Assembly (NCBI RefSeq): GCF_900114385.1
Contig: NZ_FOSW01000002.1
Span: forward strand, 62,001 to 126,000
DNA length: 64,000 nucleotides
Direction: 5' to 3'
Source: Geodermatophilus ruber
Lineage (GTDB): Bacteria; Actinomycetota; Actinomycetes; Mycobacteriales; Geodermatophilaceae
In this document: in pieces, positions 34,443 to 44,866 of the stretch
Position numbering within the stretch: position 1 is the stretch's first letter
How the letters are laid out: each line of letters begins with the position of its first letter
Translations under genes and position numbers: made by a program
The notes under the pieces: model-generated
Databases searched by the model: none
Told to the model about the DNA's origin: nothing
Seen by the model: only the letters and a program-made list of their open reading frames with translations

Positions 34443-34976
34443 TCACGTGGCGGAGCGGCTGGTGCCGTCCCCCTGCGGCATGCCGGACCGGCCGGCGCCG
34501 GGCGCCGCCTCGGACTCCAGCAGCGGCCGGGTCCGCCACGGGACCAGCTCCGAGAGCGCCACGACGCTGGTCGAGCGCACCACCGCCGAGGACCGGTTGA
34601 GGTCGAGGAGGGCCTGTTGCAGCGCCTCGTGCGAGCTGGCGGCGACCCGGCACAGAACGTCGCCGCTCCCGGTGGTGGCGTGCGCCTCCAGCACCCCGGG
34701 GATGCTCTCGAGGTCGCGCCGCACGGCCTCGATCGCGCCCTGGGCGATCTCCAGGGTCACGAAGGCGTGCACCCCGAAACCGGCCGCGCGGACGTCGACG
34801 TCCGGCCCGTAGCCGGTGATCACGCCGGCGTCCTCCATGTGCTGCAGCCGGGCCGCCACGGTGCCCCGGGCCACGCCGGTGATCCGGGCCAGCTCCAGGT
34901 GCCCGGCCCGGGGGTGCGCCTCGAGGGCCGCCAGCAGGGCCAGATCGAGCGCGTCGAGCGCGCGCCTCTCGGTCAT
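34443..34976 (-). CDS. Lrp/AsnC family transcriptional regulator
   Basis: 177 aa. N-terminal winged helix with ELARITGVARGTVAARLQHME (HTH), then the RAM ligand-binding domain about 65-145 (FVTLEIAQGAIEAVRRDL, TGSGDVLCRVAA). It diverges from hppD, with 171 bp between the start codons, so it probably controls hppD in response to an aromatic amino acid or its oxo-acid, as Lrp-type regulators do in other actinomycetes (inference). Confidence 0.85.
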   Translation of the reverse strand: MTERRALDALDLALLAALEAHPRAGHLELARITGVARGTVAARLQHMEDAGVITGYGPDVDVRAAGFGVHAFVTLEIAQGAIEAVRRDLESIPGVLEAHATTGSGDVLCRVAASSHEALQQALLDLNRSSAVVRSTSVVALSELVPWRTRPLLESEAAPGAGRSGMPQGDGTSRSAT

Positions 34977-35135
34977 CCCGGTCGACCTCCCGGTCCGGTG
35001 GCTCCGCGGTCCAGCTGTGCGCTATGGCCAGCTTAGCGGCGGTCGGACTGGCTGGGATGGGCAGTCGGTCCAGCATCAGGGCTACCGCTTGCCCAGCACG
35101 TACTCCTCCGGTGCAGTGGGGGTCCGCCCCGGTGA

Positions 35136-36353
<1,218 letters not shown>

Positions 36354-36362
36354 TCGGCGCCG

Positions 36363-37460
36363 TCAGGGGTTGACGGACAGGAACAGGAAGGCCGCGAGCA
36401 GCACCAGGTGCACCCCGCCCTGCAGGCGGGTCGCCCGGCCGGGCACCACGGTCAGGATGCCGACGGTGACGGTGAGCGCGAGCAGCACCATCTGGGTGGC
36501 CTCCAGGCCGAGCAGCAGCGGCCCGTCCAGCCAGATCGTGGCGACCGCGATCGCCGGGATGGTGAGCCCGATGCTGGCCATCGCCGACCCGAGCGCCAGG
36601 TTGAGGCTGGTCTGGGTGCGGTGGCGGGTAGCGGCCCGGTACGCCGCCAGGGTCTCCGGCAGCAGCACCAGCAGCGCGATCACCACACCGACGAAGGACG
36701 GCGGGAAGCCGACGGCCCGCACCCCCGCCTCGATCGCCGGTGACTCCACCTTCGCCAGCCCGACCACGGCGACGAGGGCCAGCACGAGCAGCGCCAGGCT
36801 GGCCGCGGCAGCCCGGTTGCTCGGCGGGGCCGCGTGCGACTCGTCGTCGGCCGCGGCCCCTCCGGCGGGGACCGGGAGGAAGAAGTCGCGGTGCCGCACG
36901 GTCTGCGTCAGCACGAACATCCCGTAGAGCAGCAGCGAGGCGACCGCGGCGAACGTCAGCTGCGAGGGGGAGAACTCCGGGCCGGGCCGGCTGGAGGTGA
37001 AGTTCGGGAGCACCAGGCTCAGCGTGGCCAGGGAGGCCACGGTGGCCAGCGCCGCCCCGGTGCCCTCCGCGTTGAACAGCGTGACCCCGTAGCGGATCGC
37101 GCCGACCAGCAACGAGAGGCCGAGGATGCCGTTGGTCGTGATCATCACGGCGGCGAACACCGTGTCGCGGGCCAACGACGCGGTCTCCGGACCCCCGGAC
37201 ACCATCAGCGTCACGATCAGCGCCACCTCGATCACGGTGACCGCGACGGCCAGCACCAGCGACCCGAACGGCTCACCCACCCGGTGCGCGACCACCTCGG
37301 CGTGGTGCACCGCCGCCAGCACCGCGCCGGCGAGGATCAGCGCGACCAGGCCGACCAGCACCGGGCCGAGGTCGCGGCCCCAGGTCAGGGCGAGGACCAG
37401 GCCCGCGAGGACCGGGACGAACGTCGACCACTGGAGGAGCGCACGGTTGCCGCCAGCCAC
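36363..37460 (-). CDS. chaA: calcium:proton antiporter (CaCA family, ChaA-like)
   Basis: 365 aa from GTG 37460 with AAGG upstream; the open frame goes further but is not protein-like. It has about 11 hydrophobic helices in two halves. The conserved alpha-repeats with acidic residues are seen in GSLVLAVAVTVIEVALIVTLM (first half) and VIALLVLLPETLAAYRAATR (second half), both carrying the Glu used for ion binding. It exports Ca2+ or Na+ in exchange for H+. It lies 74 bp downstream of the DUF2252 gene on the same strand. Confidence 0.88.
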   Translation of the reverse strand: MAGGNRALLQWSTFVPVLAGLVLALTWGRDLGPVLVGLVALILAGAVLAAVHHAEVVAHRVGEPFGSLVLAVAVTVIEVALIVTLMVSGGPETASLARDTVFAAVMITTNGILGLSLLVGAIRYGVTLFNAEGTGAALATVASLATLSLVLPNFTSSRPGPEFSPSQLTFAAVASLLLYGMFVLTQTVRHRDFFLPVPAGGAAADDESHAAPPSNRAAAASLALLVLALVAVVGLAKVESPAIEAGVRAVGFPPSFVGVVIALLVLLPETLAAYRAATRHRTQTSLNLALGSAMASIGLTIPAIAVATIWLDGPLLLGLEATQMVLLALTVTVGILTVVPGRATRLQGGVHLVLLAAFLFLSVNP

Positions 37461-37534
37461 GGGGTCAGCCTTGCAGAGCCCGCGGCCCCGGATGGCCCGC
37501 ATCGCTCGGAGCCGGCCGTGCTCGCCGGCCCGGG

Positions 37535-38962
37535 TCAGACCCCGACCTCGGCGGGCAGGACACCGCGCCGGACGGCGCCGACGAGGTCGGCGTGGTCGCG
37601 CTCGGTCTGGTCGGCGTAGGCGCGGGAGAACCGGCACAGCGCCTCGCCGACCTTCCGCCCGCCGCCCAGGTATCCCGCGATCATCGAGGCCCCGCTGGTG
37701 CGGGCGTGCCCCTTGGCCAGCAGGTAGCCGCAGATGCCCGCGTAGTCGACGAGCGCCGCGGCGTCGATGCCGTCGACGGTGATGGCGCCCTTCATGTCCC
37801 GGAACTGGCGGACGTAGTACTGGACGTCGCCCACGGCGGTCCAGCCGAGCAGGGGGTCGCTCACCGTCTGCAGCGCCTGTTGGTACTCCACGACGCGCTG
37901 CCCCTGGTGGGCGTGCCAGGCCGACTCGCCGTGCACGAACGGCGCGACCACCGAGCGCCGGGCCTGCTTGAGCTGCAGGAACAGCACGTCGTCGGCGCTG
38001 CTGCCCTCGCACAGCGCGACCCAGGCCCGCAGTCCGACCGAGCCGACCCCGACGACCTTGTGCGCGATGTCGACGATCCGGTAGCCGCCCACGACCCGGG
38101 CCCAGTAGGGCGCCAGGGTGGTGAGGTAGCCGTCCAGCGCCTCGGCGAGCTGTTCGGCCTCGGCCGGCTCCGGGCGGGTGATCAGCGGCGGCTCCTCGAC
38201 GATCCGCCGGGTGCCGTCGCGCTGCTCGGTGAACCGGGGCAGCGCGCGGTCGCTGGTGCGCCGGCGGGCGCGGCGGGCGGACTCCTCGATCTCGGCGCGC
38301 AGGCTGGAGCGGGATGCGGTGTGGAGCATCCGGTCGACGTCCAGCCGCTCGTAGGACCGTGCGAGAAGCGGCTGCTCGGCCAGCGTCGCGATCTGCAGCC
38401 GGTACTCCGCGACGCACCGCGTCACCGCCTCGTCGCACGAGCTCTCCGACGATCCGTTCTGCCGCCCGGCCACCCGGATGCTGGCCGCGAGCCGGCGCAG
38501 ATCCCATTCCCAGGCGCCCGGGTGCGCCTCGTCGAAGTCGTTCAGGTCGAAGACCAGATCCCGCTCGGGGGAGGCGTAGAAGCCGAAGTTGCCCAGGTGG
38601 GCGTCGCCGCAGATGACCGGCGTGATGCCCGTGGCGGGCAGCCGGGCGAAATCCTCCGCGTGCACGTTCGCCGCACCGCGGAGAAAGGCGTAGGGGGACG
38701 CGATCATCCGCCCGATGCGGATGGGAACCAGCCGTTCCAGCCGGCCCGCGTGCGAGCGGATCACCAGCTCGGCGACATCGGGGCGGTCGGCCGGGGCGGT
38801 CCAGTCGGCGAGCGCGGCGCGAGGCGCCCGCCGCCGCAATCGGCGGCCGAGCGCATAGCGCTCGGTGCGCGGTGGCGTGCTCTGCCGCAACGAGGAGAAC
38901 CCGCGGCTGTCGGCCGCGGCGAGGACGGTGTGTCGGTGCCGCTCGACCCGCTGACCGGTCAT
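37535..38962 (-). CDS. DUF2252 family protein
   Basis: 475 aa from ATG 38962. The kinase-like features of this family are clear: ICGDAHLGNFGFYASPER (catalytic-loop-like), VFDLNDFDEAHPGAWEWDLR (DFD metal-binding-like) and DVLFLQLKQARRSVV (Lys). The family resembles aminoglycoside/choline-type kinases but its substrate is unknown. A promoter region shared with the divergent gene at 39097 lies upstream. Confidence 0.85.
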   Translation of the reverse strand: MTGQRVERHRHTVLAAADSRGFSSLRQSTPPRTERYALGRRLRRRAPRAALADWTAPADRPDVAELVIRSHAGRLERLVPIRIGRMIASPYAFLRGAANVHAEDFARLPATGITPVICGDAHLGNFGFYASPERDLVFDLNDFDEAHPGAWEWDLRRLAASIRVAGRQNGSSESSCDEAVTRCVAEYRLQIATLAEQPLLARSYERLDVDRMLHTASRSSLRAEIEESARRARRRTSDRALPRFTEQRDGTRRIVEEPPLITRPEPAEAEQLAEALDGYLTTLAPYWARVVGGYRIVDIAHKVVGVGSVGLRAWVALCEGSSADDVLFLQLKQARRSVVAPFVHGESAWHAHQGQRVVEYQQALQTVSDPLLGWTAVGDVQYYVRQFRDMKGAITVDGIDAAALVDYAGICGYLLAKGHARTSGASMIAGYLGGGRKVGEALCRFSRAYADQTERDHADLVGAVRRGVLPAEVGV

Positions 38963-39013
38963 TCGCAGAGCCTGGCAGCAAAGCGCCGCGCCGTCCCCCG
39001 GTGCCGCGCCGAA

Positions 39014-39090
39014 CCGCACACTCGAATTCCCGACAACCGGTGCGGATCGCGACAACAAACGCACCGCACAATCAGCATTCCACTTAACAT
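39014..39090. promoter_or_regulatory. operator-like repeats and -10 element before the ImmA/IrrE pair
   Basis: CCGCAC at 39014-39019 and 39064-39069 faces GTGCGG at 39040-39045, and CGACAAC occurs at 39031 and 39050. A TAACAT -10-like hexamer (39085-39090) lies six bases before the ATG at 39097, which has no ribosome site, so the transcript is probably leaderless. The repeats could bind the XRE domain of the downstream ImmA protein. Confidence 0.5.
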
Positions 39091-39096
39091 CCCGCC

Positions 39097-39831
39097 ATGC
39101 GTGACTGGGACACGGCTGCGCTCACCGCCCTGGCCAACTGCCGGCAGACGCTCGAGGAACGCGATGTGGTCGGCTGGCTGCAGGAGGTCACCCGGGCGAT
39201 GTGGCGGCCCAACGCCGAGCGCTACGAGCCCTCGCACCTGTTCGACACCCCGCGCGGGGTAGCCGGCCTGGCCGCGGAGAACTTCCGGGAGCGGATGCTG
39301 GCCGAGTACCGGGCGGCCGATTCGCGCTGGCGGACCCGCGGCGTCCGCCTGACCGTTCCCCACGGCTCGCTGCTCATCGAGGTGGGCGACCTGGCGGTGC
39401 ACGTGGTCAAGGCCCCCGGGGTGCGGCTGCGCGAACCGGAGTGGACCAGCTTCGCGTGGGACACCAGCGTCGTCCGCCACGAGGCCGCGGCGCGCAACGC
39501 CGGGAGCCTCGCCCTCCCGCCCCCGCCGATCGATGGGCAGCTGGCCTTCGACTTCGAGGTGCTCCCCGCCGGGGGCTGCCCGGACTACCGGGAGCTGTTC
39601 TTCGTCTGGGCCGGGGACGCCATCGGCCTGACGGCGGGGTGGCTGGGCCTGCCCCGGCTGGGCCCGCAACGATGGCTGGCCGTGACCCCTCTGTGGCGCG
39701 ATGACGAGGCCGAACTCGGCCGGCCGGCGAACGGCGCGCCCGCCGGCCCGGCCGGTGCTGCCTTCTCCGAGCGCGAGGCCCCCCGTCCGGCCGTGTCGCT
39801 CAAGCGGCGGGAGGTGGCGGCGGCCCGATGA
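39097..39831 (+). CDS. hypothetical protein coupled to an ImmA/IrrE gene
   Basis: 244 aa, probably translated from a leaderless message. The body is globular: LEERDVVGWLQEVTRAMWRP, FDTPRGVAGLAAENFRERML, SLLIEVGDLAVHVVKAPG and LFFVWAGDAIGLTAGWLGLP. The last 35 residues are Pro/Ala-rich. Its stop overlaps the ATG of the next gene (ATGA). The pairing with an XRE-ImmA protein resembles toxin-antitoxin or stress-switch modules in which the protease gene follows its target. No domain recognised. Confidence 0.7.
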   Translation: MRDWDTAALTALANCRQTLEERDVVGWLQEVTRAMWRPNAERYEPSHLFDTPRGVAGLAAENFRERMLAEYRAADSRWRTRGVRLTVPHGSLLIEVGDLAVHVVKAPGVRLREPEWTSFAWDTSVVRHEAAARNAGSLALPPPPIDGQLAFDFEVLPAGGCPDYRELFFVWAGDAIGLTAGWLGLPRLGPQRWLAVTPLWRDDEAELGRPANGAPAGPAGAAFSEREAPRPAVSLKRREVAAAR

Positions 39832-40961
39832 CCGACGAGGCGTCGCGCACGACCGCCGCCCGGCGCCGTCGCACCTCCGGGGTCGCCGTCGACTTCGACG
39901 GCCGCCGCCTGGCAGTGGCCCGTCGGCTGCAGTGCATGTCCCGCTCGGAGTTGGCGCGGCGCATCGAGGTCACCCCCTCGGCGGTCACGCAGTACGAGCG
40001 CGGCCAGAGCCGGCCGACGACGACGGTGCTCGCGCGGATCGGCCTCGTGCTCGGCATGCCGACGGAGTTCTTCTCCCGGGGGCTCGACATCCCCGAGGTG
40101 CAGCCGTCGACCGCACACTTCCGCTCGTTGCGCAGCACCCCGGCCAACCGGCGCGAGCAGGCCCTGGCCTTCGGCGAGCTGGCCCTGGCGGTGCTCGAGG
40201 TCATCGAGCAGTACGTCGACCTCCCGCCGGTGCGGCTGCCGTCGCTGGACCTGCCGGCCCACCCCTCGGAGGAGGACATCGCCGCCGCTGCGGCGCGGGC
40301 GCGGCGCGGCCTGGCGGTCGCCCCCGGTCCCGTCCCGGACGTGGTGCGCCTGCTGGAGGCGCACGGGGTGCTGGTCGTCCGGCTGCCGGCGGAGGGCTTC
40401 GATCCGCGGGTGGATGCCTTCTCCTCGTCCGAGACCGCCTCGGGTCGCCCCCTCGTGCTCATGTCCCCGCTGAAGGACGACAAGGCGAGAAGTCGATTCG
40501 ACGCCGGCCACGAGCTGGGCCACCTGCTGATGCACGCCGGAGTGGAGCCGGGGTCGAAGGTGATCGAGTCGCAGGCGATGTCCTTCGCGGCCGAGTTCCT
40601 CATGCCGCGAGCGGAGATCGAGCAGAGCCTGCCGACGCGCGTGGACTGGGCGGCCTTCCACGCGCTGAAGCGGCACTGGGGGGTCAGCCTGCGCGCCCTG
40701 GTCTACCGGGCGCACACGCTCGGGCGGCTGCCGGACCCGGCCTACCGCCGGGCCAATCAGCAGCTGAAGCTCTGGGGCAACCCGGAGCCGGGACCGCTCG
40801 GCCCGCCGGAGAGTCCCAGCGTCCTGGGGGCCGCCGCCGAGCTCCTGGAGCAGAGCGGCACCCCGCTGCGCTCCCTCGCCGAGGCGGCGCGCATCCCGCT
40901 CGCGTCGGTTCTCGAGGTCATCGCGGCAGGGCGGAGCGTCAAGCCGAGGCTGACCGTCTAG
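39828..40961 (+). CDS. XRE-family regulator with ImmA/IrrE metallopeptidase domain
   Basis: 377 aa. Residues about 25-85 are an XRE helix-turn-helix (MSRSELARRIEVTPSAVTQYE). Residues about 165-300 are an ImmA/IrrE (COG2856) zinc-peptidase domain with AGHELGHLLMH (HExxH) and the downstream FAAEFLMPRAEI. The C-terminal 60 residues contain a second HTH-like segment (RSLAEAARIPLASVLEV). Relatives cleave a repressor or antitoxin in response to a signal. The gene overlaps the preceding unknown gene by 4 bp, which is the natural candidate partner or target. Confidence 0.85.
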   Translation: MTDEASRTTAARRRRTSGVAVDFDGRRLAVARRLQCMSRSELARRIEVTPSAVTQYERGQSRPTTTVLARIGLVLGMPTEFFSRGLDIPEVQPSTAHFRSLRSTPANRREQALAFGELALAVLEVIEQYVDLPPVRLPSLDLPAHPSEEDIAAAAARARRGLAVAPGPVPDVVRLLEAHGVLVVRLPAEGFDPRVDAFSSSETASGRPLVLMSPLKDDKARSRFDAGHELGHLLMHAGVEPGSKVIESQAMSFAAEFLMPRAEIEQSLPTRVDWAAFHALKRHWGVSLRALVYRAHTLGRLPDPAYRRANQQLKLWGNPEPGPLGPPESPSVLGAAAELLEQSGTPLRSLAEAARIPLASVLEVIAAGRSVKPRLTV

Positions 40962-40973
40962 GACGGCGCCGGT

Positions 40974-41008
40974 ACGGCGGCCCCGCCACGAGACCGCGGG
41001 GCCGCCGT
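40974..41008. terminator. bidirectional stem-loop between convergent genes
   Basis: A perfect 13-bp stem, ACGGCGGCCCCGC and its complement, with a 9-nt loop. It separates the ImmA gene (plus) from the solute-binding gene (minus). Confidence 0.8.
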
Positions 41009-41016
41009 GCCCATGC

Positions 41017-41997
41017 TCAGTCGACGATCATCGTCTCGACGTCGAACTCGTCGCTGATGATCCCGTACTCGAACATCAGGTCGGAGACCTTCTGCAGCTG
41101 CGCGGAGTCGACCTCGGCGTTCCACTCCGGCAGGGCGACCTGCTCGACCACCTCGGCGGGCACCTGGGAGTAGGTGGGCACCAGCTCGACCAGCCGCTCC
41201 CGGTCGCCCTGGAGCTGCTCGGTCGAGGCGGCCATCGCCCGGCGGAAGGCCTCGACGGCCTCCGGGTTCTCCTGGGCGTACTGCTCGGTGGTCAGCCAGC
41301 CGGCCACCGGCATGTCCTCGGCCGGCCCGCTGAACAGCGGGAACAGCACCCGGGCGCCGCCGGCCAGTGCGGAGGCCTGGAACGGTTCGACCTGCCAGAT
41401 CGCGTCGACGTCCCCGGCGTCCAGGGCCGCGGCCATGTCGGGCAGGGGCAGTTCGACGAACTCGATCGTGGAGAGGTCCACGCCGGCGTCCTCGAGGACG
41501 GCGTTGACCGCGACGGTGCCGATGTTCTGCAGGTTGTTCACCGCGATGCGGGCGCCGGCCAGGTCGGCGGGGGACTGGTACGGCGCGTCGGGGGCGACCA
41601 TGATCGCGTGGTCGTCGGCGCCGACGTCGTTGCCGGCGATGACCCGGATCGGCAGGCCCTGCTGGGCGGCCAGCAGCGCCGAGGTGTAGTTGCCGTAGGT
41701 GATGTCGTACTCGCCGGCGATCAGCGACGGGATCGCCTGCGCGCCGCCGGCGGTCTGGGCCAGCTCGACGTCGAGCCCCTCCTGCTCGAACAGGCCGGTC
41801 TCGTCGGCGTGCACGGCGGTGGCGGTGTGCACCAGCGGGAAGTAGCCGACGGTCAGCTGCGTCGTCCCGTCGTCGGCGGCGGCGCTGCCACCGTCCTCGT
41901 CGGAGCCGCAGGCGGCGAGCACCAGGGCGGCGGCGCAGCCGAGCGCGACGCCGGTGAACCCGCGGCGACGCGGCCGGACCTCAGGTGCGTGGATCAA
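41017..41997 (-). CDS. ABC transporter substrate-binding lipoprotein (SsuA/TauA/ThiY-like)
   Basis: 326 aa starting at TTG 41997, six bases after AGGGAG. A signal peptide with lipobox ALVLAACGSDED gives a lipid anchor at Cys. The mature part is a type 2 periplasmic-binding fold of the NMT1/SsuA kind: GYFPLVHTATAVHADETGLF, GGAQAIPSLIAGEYDITYGN, GNDVGADDHAIMVAP and VDAIWQVEPFQASAL. Ligands in this group are sulfonates, nitrate, taurine, aromatic or pyrimidine precursors. No permease or ATPase gene lies nearby. A structured leader precedes it, and the P450 gene diverges from it. Confidence 0.85.
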   Translation of the reverse strand: MIHAPEVRPRRRGFTGVALGCAAALVLAACGSDEDGGSAAADDGTTQLTVGYFPLVHTATAVHADETGLFEQEGLDVELAQTAGGAQAIPSLIAGEYDITYGNYTSALLAAQQGLPIRVIAGNDVGADDHAIMVAPDAPYQSPADLAGARIAVNNLQNIGTVAVNAVLEDAGVDLSTIEFVELPLPDMAAALDAGDVDAIWQVEPFQASALAGGARVLFPLFSGPAEDMPVAGWLTTEQYAQENPEAVEAFRRAMAASTEQLQGDRERLVELVPTYSQVPAEVVEQVALPEWNAEVDSAQLQKVSDLMFEYGIISDEFDVETMIVD

Positions 41998-42018
41998 TGA
42001 CGTCTCCCTTCCGGAGAG

Positions 42019-42102
42019 CCCGCAGGACTTCCCGCCTGCGGGAGGGAGCGGGCCGGTCGGGCCCGCGGCGGGTTGTCGCGCACACCCCGCCGGGTGGCGG
42101 GG
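42019..42102 (-). promoter_or_regulatory. structured leader with three stem-loops upstream of the binding-protein gene
   Basis: Three consecutive perfect stems: CCCGCAGG/CCTGCGGG (42019-42042), GCGGGCC/GGCCCGC (42048-42066) and CCCCGCC/GGCGGGG (42085-42102). The nearest stem ends about 20 bp from the TTG start on the minus strand. I see no conserved core of a known riboswitch class. Confidence 0.5.
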
Positions 42103-42226
42103 AGTGGTGTGGATCATGCGATCCGGCTCACAGCCTCGTCCCCGGCTCTCTCGACCAATGAGAGTTCGCGCGGGCTGCGCAGTGACCGCGGCCACGCTGT
42201 GCCTCACTGAGAGACAGGAGGCCCCG

Positions 42227-43438
42227 ATGACCGTCGACAGCCCGCCCGCCACCGGCGTCCCCACCCTGGACGACGACCCGTTCGGCACCGAGGTGCTGAG
42301 CGATCCCTACGACTTCCACCGCCGGCTGCGCGACGCCGGGCCGGTGGTGTTCCTGGCCCGGTACGGCATCTACGCGATGGGCCGCTTCGAGCACGTCAAG
42401 GCCGCGCTGAGCGACTGGGCGACGTTCGTGTCCAGCCGCGGGGCCGGGATCAGCGACTTCGCCAAGGAGAAGCCCTGGCGGCCGCCGAGCCTCCTGCTCG
42501 AGGCCGACCCGCCGGACCACACCGTCGTCCGGACGGCGATGAACGGGGTCATCTCCCCGCGCAGCATGCGGGCGCTGCGCGAGCGCTTCGCCGCTCCGGC
42601 GGCGGAGATCGCCGACCGGCTGGTCGAGCAGGGCACCTTCGACGCGGTCACCGACCTCGCCGAGGTGTACCCGCTGCGGGTCTTCCCCGACGCCGTCGGG
42701 CTGCCCGAGGAGGGGCGGGAGAACCTGCTGCCCTACGGCGGGCTGGCGTTCAACGCCTTCGGCCCGGACAACGAGCTGCGCCGCACCGCGCTGGCCGCTG
42801 CCGCACCCGTGCAGGCCTGGGTGATGGAGCAGTGCCAGCGGGAGAACCTGGCGCCTGGCGGCTTCGGCGCGCAGATCTGGGCGGCCGCCGACCGCGGGGA
42901 GATCAGCGCCGAGCAGGCGCCGATGCTGGTCCGCTCGCTGCTGACCGCGGGCGTGGACACCACCGTGTACGGCATCGGCAACACCGTCTACGGCCTCTCC
43001 CGTCACCCCGAGCAGTGGGCGCAGCTGCACGCCTCCCCGGCGAAGGCCAAGTTCGCCTTCGACGAGGCGCTGCGCTGGGAGTCCCCGGTGCAGACCTTCT
43101 TCCGCACCACCTCCCGCGAGGTGGAGGTCGCCGGCACCACCATCCCCGAGGGCACCAAGGTGCTGCTGTTCCTCGGCTCGGCCAACCGCGACCCGCGCCA
43201 CTGGGGCGCGGACGCCGAGGCCCTGGACATCAACCGCCGCGCGGCCGGCCACGTCGCCTTCGGCATGGGCGTCCACCAGTGCGTCGGCCAGCCGGTCGCC
43301 CGCCTGGAGACCGAGCTCGTGCTCTCCGCGCTGGCCGAGCGGGCCCGCAGCCTCGAGCCGGCCGGGGAGCCGGCGCCGAAGCTGAACAACACCCTCAAGG
43401 GCTGGGCGAGCGTCCCGGTCCGGGTGACCCCGGCCTGA
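42227..43438 (+). CDS. cytochrome P450 (resembles CYP199-type aromatic-acid P450s)
   Basis: 403 aa from ATG 42227 with AGGAGG upstream. The I-helix has AGVDTT (241-246), the K-helix ExxR is EALRWE, and the heme loop is FGMGVHQCVGQ with C352 as ligand. TTSREVEVAGTTIPEGTKV is the beta region before it. The overall pattern resembles P450s that O-demethylate methoxybenzoates (CYP199A). The neighbours agree: an MFS exporter/importer and a homogentisate operon. A redox partner pair (ferredoxin and reductase) lies at 60920-62344 but is far away. Confidence 0.88.
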   Translation: MTVDSPPATGVPTLDDDPFGTEVLSDPYDFHRRLRDAGPVVFLARYGIYAMGRFEHVKAALSDWATFVSSRGAGISDFAKEKPWRPPSLLLEADPPDHTVVRTAMNGVISPRSMRALRERFAAPAAEIADRLVEQGTFDAVTDLAEVYPLRVFPDAVGLPEEGRENLLPYGGLAFNAFGPDNELRRTALAAAAPVQAWVMEQCQRENLAPGGFGAQIWAAADRGEISAEQAPMLVRSLLTAGVDTTVYGIGNTVYGLSRHPEQWAQLHASPAKAKFAFDEALRWESPVQTFFRTTSREVEVAGTTIPEGTKVLLFLGSANRDPRHWGADAEALDINRRAAGHVAFGMGVHQCVGQPVARLETELVLSALAERARSLEPAGEPAPKLNNTLKGWASVPVRVTPA

Positions 43439-43506
43439 CCGACGCGGGCGGGCCCCGACCGGGAGGCCCGGCCGGGGCGGGGGCGGGGGACCGGCACACT
43501 CTGTCG

Positions 43507-44862
43507 GTGCCCCGCCCTCGGCTGAGTCCACCGTCCCCGCTCGCGCCGTCCCCGGTGCTGGGCGGCCGCACCGCGTGGGCGGTCCTGACCGTGGGGCAGT
43601 TCGCCGCGGTCATCGCGGTCCTGCAGCGCTCGTCCCTGGGGGTCGCGGCAACCGACGCGTTCGACCGGTTCGGCATCGCCGCGGCGACGCTGGCGACGTT
43701 CTCCGTGGCGCAACTGGTCGTCTACGCCCTGATGCAGGTGCCGGTGGGCGTGCTCATCGACCGGTACGGCTCCCGGCGGCTGATCGTTCTCGGGTCCGTG
43801 GTGATGGCCGGCGCGCAGAGCGTCTTCGCGTTCAGCGAGACGCTGCCGGTGGCGATCGCGGCGCGAGTGGCGCTCGGGATCGGCGACGCGCTCGTCTTCA
43901 TCAGCGTGATGCGGTTGGTGCCCGCCTGGTTCCCGCCGGCCCGGAGCGGGACGATCACCTCCGCCGTCGGCCCGATGAACGCGCTGGGCTTCGTGGTGTC
44001 CGGGGTGGCGTTCGCCGCCGTCCTCGCCGCCCTGGGGTGGACGCCGTCCTTCCTGCTGGCGGCCCTGGTCAGCGTGGCCGCCGCGCTGGTGGTGGTGGTC
44101 CTGCTGCGCGACTCCCCGCAGCCGCGTCCGCCGCGCATCCCGCTCGGCCGGGCGCTGGAGGTGGCCGGCCGGGACCTCCGGGCGGCGTGGGTCGAGCCGG
44201 GCACCCGGCTGGCGTTCTGGCTGAACTTCGCCGCCCTCTTCCCGGGGATGATGTTCGGCGTCCTGTGGGGCTACCCGTTCCTCGTCGTCGGCCAGGGCGT
44301 GTCCCCGGGGCTCGCCGGCGCCATGCTCACGATCCTGGCCGTCTCGGGGGTGGCCTACGGCGCCAGCGTGGGCCTGCTGATGAACCGCTACCCGTACCGC
44401 CGCACCCTCATCGGGCTCGGCCTGGTCGGCCTGGCCGCGGCGGTGTGGGGGGTGGTCCTCCTCTGGCCCGGCCCGGCACCGGTGTGGCTGCTCGTGGTGC
44501 TCGTGCTGGTCGTCCCGCTCGCCGGTGTGGCCGCGATCCTGACGCTCGACCTCGCCCGGACGTTCAACCCGCCGCGTCGCCTGGGCAGCGCGATCGGGCT
44601 GGTCAACGCCGGGGGTTTCCTCGGCACCCTGCTCGCCGTCCTGGCCATCGGGCTCGTGCTGCAGGTGGTCACTCCCCGCGGGTCGACGGAGTACTCGCTC
44701 ACCGCCTTCAAGTGGGCCTTCGCGACCCAGTACGTGTTCTGGGCGATCGGGGCGGCCCAGGCCCTGCGGTACCGCCGGCGGGTCGTGCGCGGGCTGGCCG
44801 AGCGCGACCCCGAGGCCCTGGCGGCGCTGCGCCGCGGCGTCCACCTCGCGCCCCCCGCGTGA
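43507..44862 (+). CDS. MFS transporter
   Basis: 451 aa from GTG 43507, twelve hydrophobic segments. Signature VPVGVLIDRYGSRRLIVLG between helices 2 and 3 and GLLMNRYPYRRTLIG in the second half are typical major-facilitator loops. It follows the P450 gene by 68 bp on the same strand and may move the P450 substrate or product. The substrate cannot be read from the sequence. Confidence 0.8.
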   Translation: MPRPRLSPPSPLAPSPVLGGRTAWAVLTVGQFAAVIAVLQRSSLGVAATDAFDRFGIAAATLATFSVAQLVVYALMQVPVGVLIDRYGSRRLIVLGSVVMAGAQSVFAFSETLPVAIAARVALGIGDALVFISVMRLVPAWFPPARSGTITSAVGPMNALGFVVSGVAFAAVLAALGWTPSFLLAALVSVAAALVVVVLLRDSPQPRPPRIPLGRALEVAGRDLRAAWVEPGTRLAFWLNFAALFPGMMFGVLWGYPFLVVGQGVSPGLAGAMLTILAVSGVAYGASVGLLMNRYPYRRTLIGLGLVGLAAAVWGVVLLWPGPAPVWLLVVLVLVVPLAGVAAILTLDLARTFNPPRRLGSAIGLVNAGGFLGTLLAVLAIGLVLQVVTPRGSTEYSLTAFKWAFATQYVFWAIGAAQALRYRRRVVRGLAERDPEALAALRRGVHLAPPA

Positions 44863-44866
44863 CGGG

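Noticed and set aside
41998..42120. Known riboswitch class (TPP, cobalamin or SAM) before the binding-protein gene
   Set aside because: Stable hairpins are present but none of the conserved core sequences of these classes could be found.
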